From assembly GCA_028277645.1 (NCBI GenBank), contig JANQFV010000062.1, positions 1-64,000 of the forward strand: a stretch of DNA of 64,000 nucleotides, written 5' to 3'. Shown here in pieces: positions 16,658-24,627 of this stretch. A model generated the notes under the pieces. That model worked only from the letters and a program-made list of their open reading frames with translations, ran no database searches and had not been told where the DNA came from. Source of the stretch: Phycisphaerae bacterium (GTDB taxonomy: Bacteria > Planctomycetota > Phycisphaerae > UBA1845 > Fen-1342). Each line of letters starts with the position of its first letter. Position 1 is the first letter of the stretch. The position numbers were made by a program, and so were the translations under genes.

Positions 16658-16685
16658 GTGACAATCCGCGCAAATGCCCTAGAAT
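16658..16685 (+). promoter_or_regulatory. Sigma70-like promoter for cysS
   Basis: GTGACA (5/6) at 16658-16663, a 16-bp spacer and TAGAAT (5/6) at 16680-16685. Transcription should start near 16692, giving a 5' leader of about 30 nt before the ATG at 16723. No T-box-like structure fits in so short a leader. Confidence 0.55.
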
Positions 16686-16722
16686 CCTTGCTTTCGTAAT
16701 CTGCGCGCAAACAGGTGCCACC

Positions 16723-18177
16723 ATGGGACTCCGCCTTTACAACACGCTGGGCCGCAAGGTCGAGGACTTCGAGCCGCTGAACCCGCCCAAGGTCGGGATG
16801 TACGTCTGCGGGCCGACGGTCTACGGCCACAGCCACCTCGGCCACGCCAAGAGCTACGTCAGCTTCGACGCGATCGTCCGCTGGCTGCGGTTCAGCGGCT
16901 ACGACGTGAACTACGTCCAGAACATCACCGACGTCGGCCACCTCACCGATGACGCCGACGAGGGCGAGGACAAGATCATCGCCGAGGCCCGTCGGCGGGG
17001 ACTGCACCCGATGGCCGTCGTCGAGCTGTTTACCAAGAGCTACCTCGACGACATGGATGCTCTAAACGTGCTGCGGCCGGACATCATGCCGCGGGCCAGC
17101 GGACACATCATCGAGCAGGTCGAAGGGGCGAAGGCCCTGCTCGAGAAAGGGCACGCCTACGAGGTCAACGGCTCAATTTACTTCGACGTCGCGTCGTTCA
17201 AGGGCTACGGCAAGCTCTCCGGCCGCAGCGTCGAGGAGATGGAGGCCGGGGCGCGGGTAGCGGTGAACGATGAGAAACGCCACCCGGCCGACTTCGCGCT
17301 CTGGAAGCGAGCCGAGGCCGGACACATCATGCAATGGCCCAGCCCATGGGGCATGGGTTACCCCGGCTGGCACCTCGAATGCTCGGTCATGAGCCAGAAG
17401 TACATCGGCGACACGCTCGACATTCACGGCGGCGGCTTGGAGAACCAGTTTCCCCACCACGAATGCGAGATCGCTCAGGGCGAGTGCACCACCGGTCACA
17501 CGTTCGCCCGCTACTGGTTGCACAACAACATGTGTACGCTCAACGGCCAGAAGATGGGCAAGAGCCTCGGCAATGCGATCTCGTTGAAAGAGGTGTTCTA
17601 CGACGGGCACCACCTGCTCGACCAGACGTTCGAGCCGGTCGTCGTGCGGCACTTCATTCTGACCAGCCACTATCGTACGCCGCTGGACTTCTCGAACGAG
17701 GCGCTCAAGGCGGCCGAGGCCGGCTGCTACAAGCTGCGCGACACGACGCGCGAGTTGACGGCGGCGGCGGCCAAGGCCGATGCGAAGCCGCGGGCCGAGC
17801 AGATTCAGTTCGCGCTGGAGGACATCGAGAAGCGCTTCACCGAGGCGATGAACGACGACTTCAACACGGCCGCCGCGATCGCGACTGTGTTTGACTTCGT
17901 CAAGCAGGCCGGCGCGTGGATGCGTGAGGAAACCGGGCAGGAGGACCTGCGGGCGGCGGACACGCTGATGCAGCGGCTGGTCGGCGACGCGCTCGGGTTG
18001 AAGTGGGCGGAGACCGGTGCCGACAGTAACGGACGTGACTCGATCATCCAGATCCTGGTGGATTTGCGAGCCGAAGCGCGTCAGGCGAAGAATTTCGAGC
18101 TAGGCGACCAGATTCGCGATCGCCTCACCGCCGCCGGCGTCGAACTGAAGGATGGGCCGGAGGGGACGAAGTGGTGA
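16723..18177 (+). CDS. cysS: Cysteinyl-tRNA synthetase
   Basis: 484 aa, ATG start. It charges tRNA-Cys with cysteine (class Ia enzyme). The active-site motifs are present: 'MYVCGPTVYGHSHLGHAKSY' with the HIGH-type 'HLGH' and the first zinc Cys, 'WHLECSVM' and 'HHECEIA' for the remaining zinc ligands, and 'KMGKSLGN' as the KMSKS loop. The DALR region follows ('NDDFNTAAAIATVFDF') and the C-terminal anticodon-binding helix bundle ends the protein at 'DGPEGTKW'. Length is typical. It probably heads a transcription unit with the btpA-family and tdk genes downstream. Confidence 0.97.
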   Translation: MGLRLYNTLGRKVEDFEPLNPPKVGMYVCGPTVYGHSHLGHAKSYVSFDAIVRWLRFSGYDVNYVQNITDVGHLTDDADEGEDKIIAEARRRGLHPMAVVELFTKSYLDDMDALNVLRPDIMPRASGHIIEQVEGAKALLEKGHAYEVNGSIYFDVASFKGYGKLSGRSVEEMEAGARVAVNDEKRHPADFALWKRAEAGHIMQWPSPWGMGYPGWHLECSVMSQKYIGDTLDIHGGGLENQFPHHECEIAQGECTTGHTFARYWLHNNMCTLNGQKMGKSLGNAISLKEVFYDGHHLLDQTFEPVVVRHFILTSHYRTPLDFSNEALKAAEAGCYKLRDTTRELTAAAAKADAKPRAEQIQFALEDIEKRFTEAMNDDFNTAAAIATVFDFVKQAGAWMREETGQEDLRAADTLMQRLVGDALGLKWAETGADSNGRDSIIQILVDLRAEARQAKNFELGDQIRDRLTAAGVELKDGPEGTKW

Positions 18178-18182
18178 GCAGG

Positions 18183-18198
18183 AGGATCTAAGGATCGA
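18183..18198. repeat. AGGATCTN octamer repeat, two copies
   Basis: Two 8-bp units (aggatcta, aggatcga) lie just after the cysS stop. The same unit occurs four times in tandem after tdk at 19623-19654. Confidence 0.5.
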
Positions 18199-18235
18199 AG
18201 GGGGGCGAGTGAGGTATCAAGTGGCTGATTCTGCG

Positions 18236-19042
18236 ATGTTTGGCGATAACAAGGTGATTATCGGCATGATTCATGTCGAGCCGCTGCCGGGGACGCCGCG
18301 ACATGAGCGGGCGTTGTCCGCGATTGTGGATCAAGCTGTCTCTGAGGCGCGGGTGTACGCCGACCTGGGGCTCGACGGGCTGCTGATCGAGAACATGCAC
18401 GACGTGCCGTACCTGCGCGGCGCCGTTGGCCCGGAGATCATCGCCGGCATGACCGCCGTCGGCGTCGCGGTGCGGCGGGCCAGCGAATTGCCGCTGGGCG
18501 TGCAGATTCTGGCGGCGGCGAATCGCGAGGCGCTGGCCGTCGCGCAGGCCTGCACAGCGCAGTTCGTCCGCGTCGAAAACTTCGCGTACGCGCACGTCGC
18601 GGACGAAGGGCTCATGGCGGAGGCGGAGGCGGGGCCGCTGCTGCGTTATCGCAAGCTGATCGGCGCCGAGTCGGTGCAGATCATCGCGGACGTGAAAAAG
18701 AAACACTCCAGCCACGCGTTGACCGCCGATGTGTCGCTGGCCGAGGCGGCGCAGACCACCGAATTCTTCGGCGCGGACGGCATCGTCGTTACCGGGTTGG
18801 CGACCGGGCGCGCCACGTCGGTCGACGATGTCCATGACGTACAGAGTGCATCAGACCTGCCCGTGTTCATTGGGTCGGGGGTAACACCGGAGAACCTTCC
18901 GCAACTGTGGCCGTACGCCGACGCGTTTATCGTGGGCTCGCACTGCAAGGTCGACGGACTCTGGTCGAACGCGATCGACCCCGAGCAGGTGAAGGCGCTG
19001 ATGGAAGTCGTACGCGACCTCCGCGCGCGGGATGAGCGATAG
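18236..19042 (+). CDS. btpA: BtpA/SgcQ family TIM-barrel protein
   Basis: 268 aa from the ATG at 18236 (MFGDNKVIIGMIH). A GTG at 18209 behind a G-rich tract is a credible alternative adding 9 residues. The family hallmark 'IGMIHVEPLPGTPRH' opens the protein, followed by 'GLDGLLIENMHDVPYL', 'FVRVENFAYAHVADEG', 'IIADVKKKHSSHALT' and 'IGSGVTPENLPQLWPYADAFIVGSHCK', typical of BtpA proteins. BtpA was linked to photosystem I accumulation in cyanobacteria, but family members are widespread in non-phototrophs and the biochemical activity is unsettled. Here it directly abuts tdk with no gap. Confidence 0.85.
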   Translation: MFGDNKVIIGMIHVEPLPGTPRHERALSAIVDQAVSEARVYADLGLDGLLIENMHDVPYLRGAVGPEIIAGMTAVGVAVRRASELPLGVQILAAANREALAVAQACTAQFVRVENFAYAHVADEGLMAEAEAGPLLRYRKLIGAESVQIIADVKKKHSSHALTADVSLAEAAQTTEFFGADGIVVTGLATGRATSVDDVHDVQSASDLPVFIGSGVTPENLPQLWPYADAFIVGSHCKVDGLWSNAIDPEQVKALMEVVRDLRARDER

Positions 19043-19618
19043 ATGGCGGCATCAGGCGCAGGTGTAGGGCATCTCACGGTCATCGCAGGATGCATGTTCG
19101 CCGGCAAGACCGCGCGGCTGATCACCCTGTTGCGGGAAGCTCAAGAGGGGGGGGAGCGGGTTGTCGCGCTCAAACACCATTTCGACAATCGCTACGACGC
19201 TGTGCATTTGAGTACGCATGACGGCCATCGCTTCGCGGCGCAGACCGTGTCCAACGCCGCCGAGTTCGCCGACCGGTCCGCGGACGGCGAGGTCATCGGT
19301 CTGGATGAGACGCACTTCTTCGGTCGGGCGCTGATCCCGGTGGTGCGCGACCTGCTCGACGAGGGCCGGCGGCTCATCCTGGTTGGGCTGGAGAACGACG
19401 CGTGGGGACAGCCGTTCGTGCCCATGCCGCAACTGATGGAGATGGTGGACGCTGTAGAGATCATGACCGCGCCGTGCACGGTTTGCGGGCAGCCGGCGCG
19501 CTACACGCAGCGGATGGTCCCGGTGGACACGCCGACCATGGTCGGCGGCCGCGCCGAGTACGAGCCGCGGTGTAAAGCGTGCTTCCAGCCGTTGTCCACG
19601 CCGGCGCCGGAGTACTGA
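19043..19618 (+). CDS. tdk: Thymidine kinase, type II
   Basis: 191 aa. The ATG at 19043 immediately follows the btpA stop codon, so the genes are translationally coupled. It phosphorylates thymidine to dTMP for nucleotide salvage. Walker A is 'GCMFAGKTARLI', the Walker B/Asp region is 'GEVIGLDETHFF', and the lasso and zinc finger are seen as 'CTVCGQPARYTQRM' and 'CKACFQPL' (CxxC twice). A 'PFVPMPQLMEMVD' stretch matches the substrate loop region. Length is normal. Confidence 0.95.
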   Translation: MAASGAGVGHLTVIAGCMFAGKTARLITLLREAQEGGERVVALKHHFDNRYDAVHLSTHDGHRFAAQTVSNAAEFADRSADGEVIGLDETHFFGRALIPVVRDLLDEGRRLILVGLENDAWGQPFVPMPQLMEMVDAVEIMTAPCTVCGQPARYTQRMVPVDTPTMVGGRAEYEPRCKACFQPLSTPAPEY

Positions 19619-19622
19619 GTGC

Positions 19623-19654
19623 AGGATCTAAGGATCTGAGGATCTCAGGATCAG
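19623..19654. repeat. AGGATCTN octamer tandem array, four copies
   Basis: Units aggatcta, aggatctg, aggatctc and aggatcag lie head to tail, just after the tdk stop. Related copies occur at 18183-18198 and a single copy near 34393. The repeat brackets the btpA-tdk block. Confidence 0.6.
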
Positions 19655-19830
19655 AGGGTGGACGGTTCGCGCGGGGATTGCGCGTTCGGGGATGTCTGGG
19701 TACGCTTATCGTGGACGTTGCGGCTGACGATCTTGTGGGCCGTTGCGCACAACTGACCTGCTACGTCCGGCACGGGGGCCGGGCGCTACGGGGCGCGTGA
19801 GGCCGCCTATCGGACGGTGGTTTCCCGCTA
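19655..19830. other. Intergenic stretch without supported gene
   Basis: Together with the promoter region this makes a gap of about 330 bases between tdk and the dehydrogenase-like gene. I see no ORF with a ribosome site and no clear RNA structure. Confidence 0.4.
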
Positions 19831-19859
19831 TTGACCGTACCAGGGATGTACGATATCAC
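19831..19859 (+). promoter_or_regulatory. Sigma70-like promoter for the UDP-glucose dehydrogenase-like gene
   Basis: TTGACC (19831-19836), a 17-bp spacer and TATCAC (19854-19859). Predicted transcription starts near 19866, about 80 nt before the GTG at 19947. It lies inside the N-terminal extension given by the ORF track, arguing against that longer start. Confidence 0.4.
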
Positions 19860-19946
19860 CTTCGGATTCGCAGGGCCGCCGGGACGTCGCTTGTGTTGGC
19901 GGATGGATCGAGCCTGAACGCGAGATTTCGCAGGGAGAGCAGAACT

Positions 19947-20735
19947 GTGGCCAAACCCAAAGTCGGCGTAGTTGGTGGCGGAGTCGTAGGCGCCGCGATG
20001 CAGAAGCTGTGTGGCGACGACACGATCATCTATGACCCGTTCCACTCCGAGTACAAGAACAACAAGGATCTCATCAGCACGTGCGACACCGTGTTCATCG
20101 CGGTGCCGACGAAGATGAACGACGACGGCAGTTGCGACACATCGATCGTCGACGAGGTCTGCGGCTGGATCGAGGCGCCGCTGATCATTATCCGGTCGAC
20201 GGTCTCGCCTGGCACCACCGATCGCCTGCGCGAGAAGTACAACAAGCGGATTGTCTTCCAGCCGGAGTATCTCGGCGAGACGGTCGCCCACGTTTTCGGT
20301 ACCATGGCTGAGCGCGACTTCGTCGTGCTGGGCGGGACGCCGGAAGACGTGTCACTGGCGGCGGACTTCTACAAGAACTATTACAACGCGTACGTGCACT
20401 TTTACTTCGGCGATGCAGTCACCGCCGAGGTCTGTAAGTACATGGAGAACGCGTTCTACGCCGTCAAGGTCACGTTTGTGAACGAATTCTACGATATCGC
20501 GAAGGCCCACGGCGTCGACTACAACCAGTTGCGCGAACTGTGGCTGGGCGACACGCGCATCAGCCGCGATCACACGCTGGTGTATCCCGAGAAGCGCGGC
20601 TTCTCCGGCAAGTGCCTGCCGAAGGACTGCAACGCGATCGTGTATTCGAGCCGACAGCGCGGCTACGAGCCGGAGTTCATGGCCGCCTGCCTGAAGATCA
20701 ACGACAAGTTCCTCGGCATGAACGAGGACGAGTAG
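19947..20735 (+). CDS. Short UDP-glucose/GDP-mannose dehydrogenase-like protein
   Basis: 262 aa from the GTG at 19947, with AGGGAGAG upstream; the track's 68-residue extension is rejected. The N-terminal Rossmann fold starts 'KVGVVGGGVVGAAM', followed by 'TCDTVFIAVPTKMNDDGSCD', 'IIRSTVSPGTTD' and 'FQPEYLGE'. The linker domain contains 'EVCKYMENAFYAVKVTFVNEFYDIA' and the catalytic-type 'GFSGKCLPKDCNA' with Cys223. Full-length family members have about 430 residues and a third, UDP-binding domain; here the protein ends about 40 residues after the Cys. It may oxidise a nucleotide sugar using a different binding mode, or be a specialised homologue. It converges with the polysaccharide operon. Confidence 0.8.
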   Translation: MAKPKVGVVGGGVVGAAMQKLCGDDTIIYDPFHSEYKNNKDLISTCDTVFIAVPTKMNDDGSCDTSIVDEVCGWIEAPLIIIRSTVSPGTTDRLREKYNKRIVFQPEYLGETVAHVFGTMAERDFVVLGGTPEDVSLAADFYKNYYNAYVHFYFGDAVTAEVCKYMENAFYAVKVTFVNEFYDIAKAHGVDYNQLRELWLGDTRISRDHTLVYPEKRGFSGKCLPKDCNAIVYSSRQRGYEPEFMAACLKINDKFLGMNEDE

Positions 20736-20750
20736 CCGCGGCACGACGAC

Positions 20751-20773
20751 CCCCCTCCCTGGCAGGGAGGGGG
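20751..20773. terminator. Perfect 10-bp hairpin between convergent genes (bidirectional terminator candidate)
   Basis: CCCCCTCCCT-ggc-AGGGAGGGGG is a perfect 10-bp inverted repeat with a 3-nt loop, 16 bp after the dehydrogenase-like stop and between converging transcription units. No T-run is present. It is the strongest hairpin seen in the window. Confidence 0.5.
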
Positions 20774-20893
20774 AAGGGGGAGGGTGGGGCATTCGAAGCA
20801 GAGTTGTGTGGTCCGCGGTGGAGTGGCGAGGACTGCGTCGTTGCCGACAACACCCCTAGCGGCGATAAGCTCTCAGCCGTCAGCTATCAGCGC

Positions 20894-21841
20894 TCAGCCT
20901 GAGGCAGCCTGACGCGCCCCGTCTCCCGCGAACCAGTTCAGCCAACTCTGCACATCTTCGCCGGCGTAGATGATCACGACGACGGCGATCACCCACAGCG
21001 CGATGGCGGCTTGAAACGGAAAGTCACGCGTGAGCACCGCGGTCGGCCCATCCACACGCCCGTGCTCAACGAGCAGCGCGAACCGGAAGATCGCGTAGAC
21101 CACCATCGGCAACGTGTACAGCAGGTAGTGTGAGCCGTGTTCGCCATAGACCGCGATCGTGCGGTCATCGGTTGCGTAGAGCACGAAGCTGACCACCGCA
21201 ATGCCGGCGGTCAGCGTGGTCATGTGGTTGAGCAGATCCGGCGTGTAGGCGATCAGCGTCTTGCGATGGCGCGCGACGTCGGTCTGTTTGTGATCGGCGA
21301 GTGCGTTGAGCTCGCAGCGGCGTTTGCTGAACCCCATGAATAGGCAGAGGGTGAACGTGCAGAGCACGAGCCAGGGTGATGTCTCAACATCAATGACGAC
21401 GGCGCCCGCCACCGCGCGGAGTACGAATCCAACGCCGATGACGATGACGTCGAGTATGACAACCTGCTTCAGCGAGAACGTGTACGCCAACTGCATGGCG
21501 AAGTAGATCAGCGCGACGAGAAAGAAACGGCGTTCGAGCAGGAAGCTGCCCGTGAGGCTGCCGATCAGCAGACAGGCCGCGATGACCAGCGCGGCCTGTA
21601 CGGTGATCAGGCCGGCGGCGATGGGGCGGTGTTTCTTGCGGGGGTGCAGGCGGTCGTCCCTGCGATCGTGGGCGTCGTTGAGGATATAGACGGTGCTGCT
21701 GACCAGGCTGAAGCAGACGAATGCAAGCAGAACGCGCACCAGGCTCTCGGCATCGGTGAGCTTCTGTCCGAAAACCAGCCCGGCGAAGAGAAACAGGTTC
21801 TTGGACCACTGCTCCGGACGCAGCAAACGCAGATACGGCAT
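20894..21841 (-). CDS. UbiA-family decaprenyl-phosphate phosphoribosyltransferase-like
   Basis: 315 aa, about eight to nine membrane helices. UbiA enzymes transfer a group to or from a polyprenyl chain in the membrane. The first Asp-rich motif reads 'YILNDAHDRRDDRLHPRKKHRP' and the opening 'LRLLRPEQWSKNLFLFAGLVFG' is close to the DPPR synthase branch (Rv3806c-type), which makes decaprenylphosphoryl-5-phosphoribose, a precursor of arabinofuranose donors. The second motif is less sharp ('DVIVIGVGFVLRAVAGAVV'). Last gene of the minus-strand polysaccharide operon, 135 bp after the Wzy-like gene. Partners for DPA synthesis (DprE1/DprE2) are not in the window. Confidence 0.8.
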   Translation of the reverse strand: MPYLRLLRPEQWSKNLFLFAGLVFGQKLTDAESLVRVLLAFVCFSLVSSTVYILNDAHDRRDDRLHPRKKHRPIAAGLITVQAALVIAACLLIGSLTGSFLLERRFFLVALIYFAMQLAYTFSLKQVVILDVIVIGVGFVLRAVAGAVVIDVETSPWLVLCTFTLCLFMGFSKRRCELNALADHKQTDVARHRKTLIAYTPDLLNHMTTLTAGIAVVSFVLYATDDRTIAVYGEHGSHYLLYTLPMVVYAIFRFALLVEHGRVDGPTAVLTRDFPFQAAIALWVIAVVVIIYAGEDVQSWLNWFAGDGARQAASG

Positions 21842-21976
21842 CAGTTCTCCCGTCTAAGACCGCGGCGACATTGTGGGAGCAGGGTGCCGGTTGGTCAATG
21901 TGTGCGCGGCGTGTGATCCGGCGACTCAGAGGCGAGGCGGTCTTACCCGGCACGTGCCGCCGGTCGCCGCGGTGCT

Positions 21977-23353
21977 TCAGCGCGCTACGTAGGGGCCGGC
22001 CATGATGACGGGCTGAGAGGGCATGAGGGGCGTCGGCTCGATCGCGGGCGCGTGTTGCGTTGCGGCCAGCGCGCGTTCCACGAAGACCATTGCCGCGAAG
22101 TACAGTTGCATGCCGTAAGTATGCTGGAAGTTCTCCAGCACGAATCCGTGTACGATCAGCGCGACGACGAGCATTCCGAGGTACAGGCCGAGGGCATTAA
22201 CAAACCAGTTGTCGGGAACACTGATGGCTTGGCGGGCCAAAACCCAACCCTGTCGCACAAGCAGCGCCAGCGCGATCACGCCGAGCAAGCCACTATATAC
22301 CAGCGCGCCCAGATAAGCGTTGTGGGCAGTGGCTGCCTGTGTTTGCTCGATCGTGGACATGCCCATGCCGAAGAAGAAGTACACGGGGGAGAAGTTCTCA
22401 ATGAAGAGCCGCACGATCGACAGGCGGACTTCAAGGCCACGTTCGAGTTGGGACTGTGTGCCCACGGTCGGTTCGGTCAGTCGGAGGAGAACCCGTTGCA
22501 CGATGTCGCCTTGCAGGGCGAGTGCTAGGGCACCAAGAATGAGAATCGCGATCAGGGCTCTACGTTTCGTTGTAAAGGCCAGGGCCCACAGGACGGCAGC
22601 CAGAAAGCCGCCGATGGCGCCGCGCGTGGCCGTGTACGCCAAGCCCGCGGCGGACACGGCTAAGGTGGCGGCGTAGAACGCGCGGCTATTGTGACGAATA
22701 TGGCTGATCATCATGGCGAGGCTCAGCAGAGCCATGTTCTGCATGATGATCGCCAGCGACATAACGCCCACAGCGCCCTGTGCGCGGCGACCGATTGTCT
22801 CGGTCGACGCCTCGAGCATTTCCAGGGCAGTCATCCCGACCTTCACGTTGTACGTGGGGATCAGGAATACATCCAACTGGCTCGGGAAATATACCATCGC
22901 AATGGCCAGCACGGACGCGGCGGCAGCCGCCAGCAGTATCGCGCGAATCAGCCGTTCGATCTGCTCTGCATTTGAGAGGAGATTGTAGAGCGCGTACGTA
23001 GTTAATGGGACGTAGAAGCTGCGCGCGGCAGATTTTACGATATCTTGCCAACCAGTCTCTCCGGACAAGACCAATCCGGTGATGTTCCCTATGAGAATCG
23101 ATGCGGTCCAGAACAGGGCTAGGCTGACCAGGGGACCGGTAGTGCGCCGTGAGTGCGGTGAAAACAAACACACGAAGAACACGAACAGGCAGAGCAGGTT
23201 GTCGAAGCGCACATTCAATGGCAACGAGCCGTAGAGAAACGTGTTCGGATAGAGCCAGATGGCCGCAAAGACAAGCACCACGCCGGCGCGCGGTCGCGTC
23301 AGCGCGATTGCTGCCAGGATCGTGAAGATGCCAATGCCGATGGCAAGGTTCAT
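21977..23353 (-). CDS. O-antigen ligase / Wzy-type polymerase family membrane protein
   Basis: 458 aa with about ten to twelve hydrophobic helices. The PF04932-type core is seen as 'SRAFYAATLAVSAAGLAYTATRGAIGGFLAAVLWAL' followed by a large extracytoplasmic loop ending 'TQAATAHNAYLGALVYSGLLGVIALAL', where the 'HN.yL..l...Gl.G' pattern is the family hallmark. Such proteins polymerise or ligate undecaprenyl-linked repeat units on the periplasmic side. It sits 11 bp after the GT4 gene and next to a flippase, fitting a Wzx/Wzy-dependent pathway. Confidence 0.8.
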   Translation of the reverse strand: MNLAIGIGIFTILAAIALTRPRAGVVLVFAAIWLYPNTFLYGSLPLNVRFDNLLCLFVFFVCLFSPHSRRTTGPLVSLALFWTASILIGNITGLVLSGETGWQDIVKSAARSFYVPLTTYALYNLLSNAEQIERLIRAILLAAAAASVLAIAMVYFPSQLDVFLIPTYNVKVGMTALEMLEASTETIGRRAQGAVGVMSLAIIMQNMALLSLAMMISHIRHNSRAFYAATLAVSAAGLAYTATRGAIGGFLAAVLWALAFTTKRRALIAILILGALALALQGDIVQRVLLRLTEPTVGTQSQLERGLEVRLSIVRLFIENFSPVYFFFGMGMSTIEQTQAATAHNAYLGALVYSGLLGVIALALLVRQGWVLARQAISVPDNWFVNALGLYLGMLVVALIVHGFVLENFQHTYGMQLYFAAMVFVERALAATQHAPAIEPTPLMPSQPVIMAGPYVAR

Positions 23354-23364
23354 AATCTCAGACC

Positions 23365-24627
23365 CTACAGTGTGTACTCGAGTTCAGTCGCGCTGTGGCT
23401 CGTGTGCTGAACGCACTCGTCGTACAGTCGCTCGATTTGTTGAGCCATGCGTGAAACATCGAACTCCTTCGACGCTCGCTCCTGTCCGGCGCTGGCAATT
23501 CGACGACGCAGTGCCGCGTCGCGGATGAGGCGCTGGATTGCATCTGCCAACCGCTCAGCATCGCGTGGCGGCACCAAGATACCATTGATACCATGATCGA
23601 TCACTTCCGGCGGCGCCCCACATGACGTGGCGATAACTGGTACCCCGGCGGACATCGCTTCGATCATCACCAGTCCGAAGCCTTCGCCGCTGTCCTCGCC
23701 AATGGGGATGGTCGGCATGCAGATAAGGTCGCAGTCGCTCATGTATAGCGGGGCATCGGCAATAGACCCGGCGAAGATCATTCGGTCCTCGAGGCCGAGT
23801 TCGTCCGCGAGACGCTGGTAGCGTCCGGTGTAGTCGTACCGTTGGCGGGATAGCTCGTTTTCACCGCCCACGATGGCACAGCGCGCGACGGGACATTGCT
23901 CGGCTATGTGGGCGGCGGCGTGGATGAAGTACTCATGGCCCTTTCGCGGAGCAATCGCCCCGAAGAGCCCGATCAGCAGAGTCTCGGAATCCAGTCCCAG
24001 GCGCGCGCGCAGCGCGCCCTTACGTTGATTCTGTGCGATGAACTCCGTGCGGACGCCGTTGTGAATCACGCGCGATTTGTGCTGGATTTCGTCCGGCAAC
24101 GTGCCGGCAACGAAACGGCTGATGCACGCGATGCGAGTCGCCAGGTGGCGGAAACCGTAGAGCGCCGGTCTGACGATGAGGCTGCTTCGTTGGAGCGGGC
24201 CGTGCCAGTGCCAGAGGCACGCAGTTCGGGCGCAGCGGCACGCGATCCCCGCTACAAGATGCATGGGGTACATATGTACGTGTAGTACATCGATGCGCGC
24301 CGTACGCAGAGTCGCAGTCAGACGCTCTACAGCGCGCGCGAAGATGGCTGACTTGCGTGCGAGGTTGGCGATTTCGAACTTCCCCCGGCCTGGGAGCGAC
24401 AACGGGAGCAGGCAGCCGGTGTTCAGATGGCACGTGTCGTCGCAGAGTGGGCCTAGCACGTCGACGGCGTTGCCGTGTCCCAGGAAGATGCCGGTTACAT
24501 GCACCTTCTGGCGGTCGAGAGCGCCCAGTAGATTCTGCGCATAGGTACGCACGCCGTGCTGCTCGCTTCCGTCGATCAGCAACCCCGCACGTATGCATTT
24601 CGAATTCTCGCGGCCCTCGATGCTCAA
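23365..24627 (-). CDS. Glycosyltransferase family 4 protein (distal in operon)
   Basis: 420 aa, GT-B fold. N-terminal acceptor domain starts 'IRAGLLIDGSEQHGVRTYAQNLLGAL'. The C-terminal donor domain has 'LLIGLFGAIAPRKGHEYFIHA' and the retaining GT4 signature 'EDSGEGFGLVMIEAMSAGVPVIAT' with its E-x7-E pair, then 'GINGILVPPRDAERLADAI'. Such enzymes move a sugar from a nucleotide donor onto a lipid-linked oligosaccharide at the cytoplasmic face. Its start overlaps the stop of the acetyltransferase gene by 4 bp (ATGA). The sugar used cannot be predicted. Confidence 0.88.
   Translation of the reverse strand: MSIEGRENSKCIRAGLLIDGSEQHGVRTYAQNLLGALDRQKVHVTGIFLGHGNAVDVLGPLCDDTCHLNTGCLLPLSLPGRGKFEIANLARKSAIFARAVERLTATLRTARIDVLHVHMYPMHLVAGIACRCARTACLWHWHGPLQRSSLIVRPALYGFRHLATRIACISRFVAGTLPDEIQHKSRVIHNGVRTEFIAQNQRKGALRARLGLDSETLLIGLFGAIAPRKGHEYFIHAAAHIAEQCPVARCAIVGGENELSRQRYDYTGRYQRLADELGLEDRMIFAGSIADAPLYMSDCDLICMPTIPIGEDSGEGFGLVMIEAMSAGVPVIATSCGAPPEVIDHGINGILVPPRDAERLADAIQRLIRDAALRRRIASAGQERASKEFDVSRMAQQIERLYDECVQHTSHSATELEYTL

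Noticed and set aside
16267-17007. 246-residue minus ORF upstream of and overlapping cysS
   Set aside because: Its N-terminal half is antisense to cysS, it crosses the cysS promoter and has no recognisable domain.
18183-19654. CRISPR-like reading of the AGGATCTN array
   Set aside because: Units are 8 bp and directly adjacent, with no spacers.
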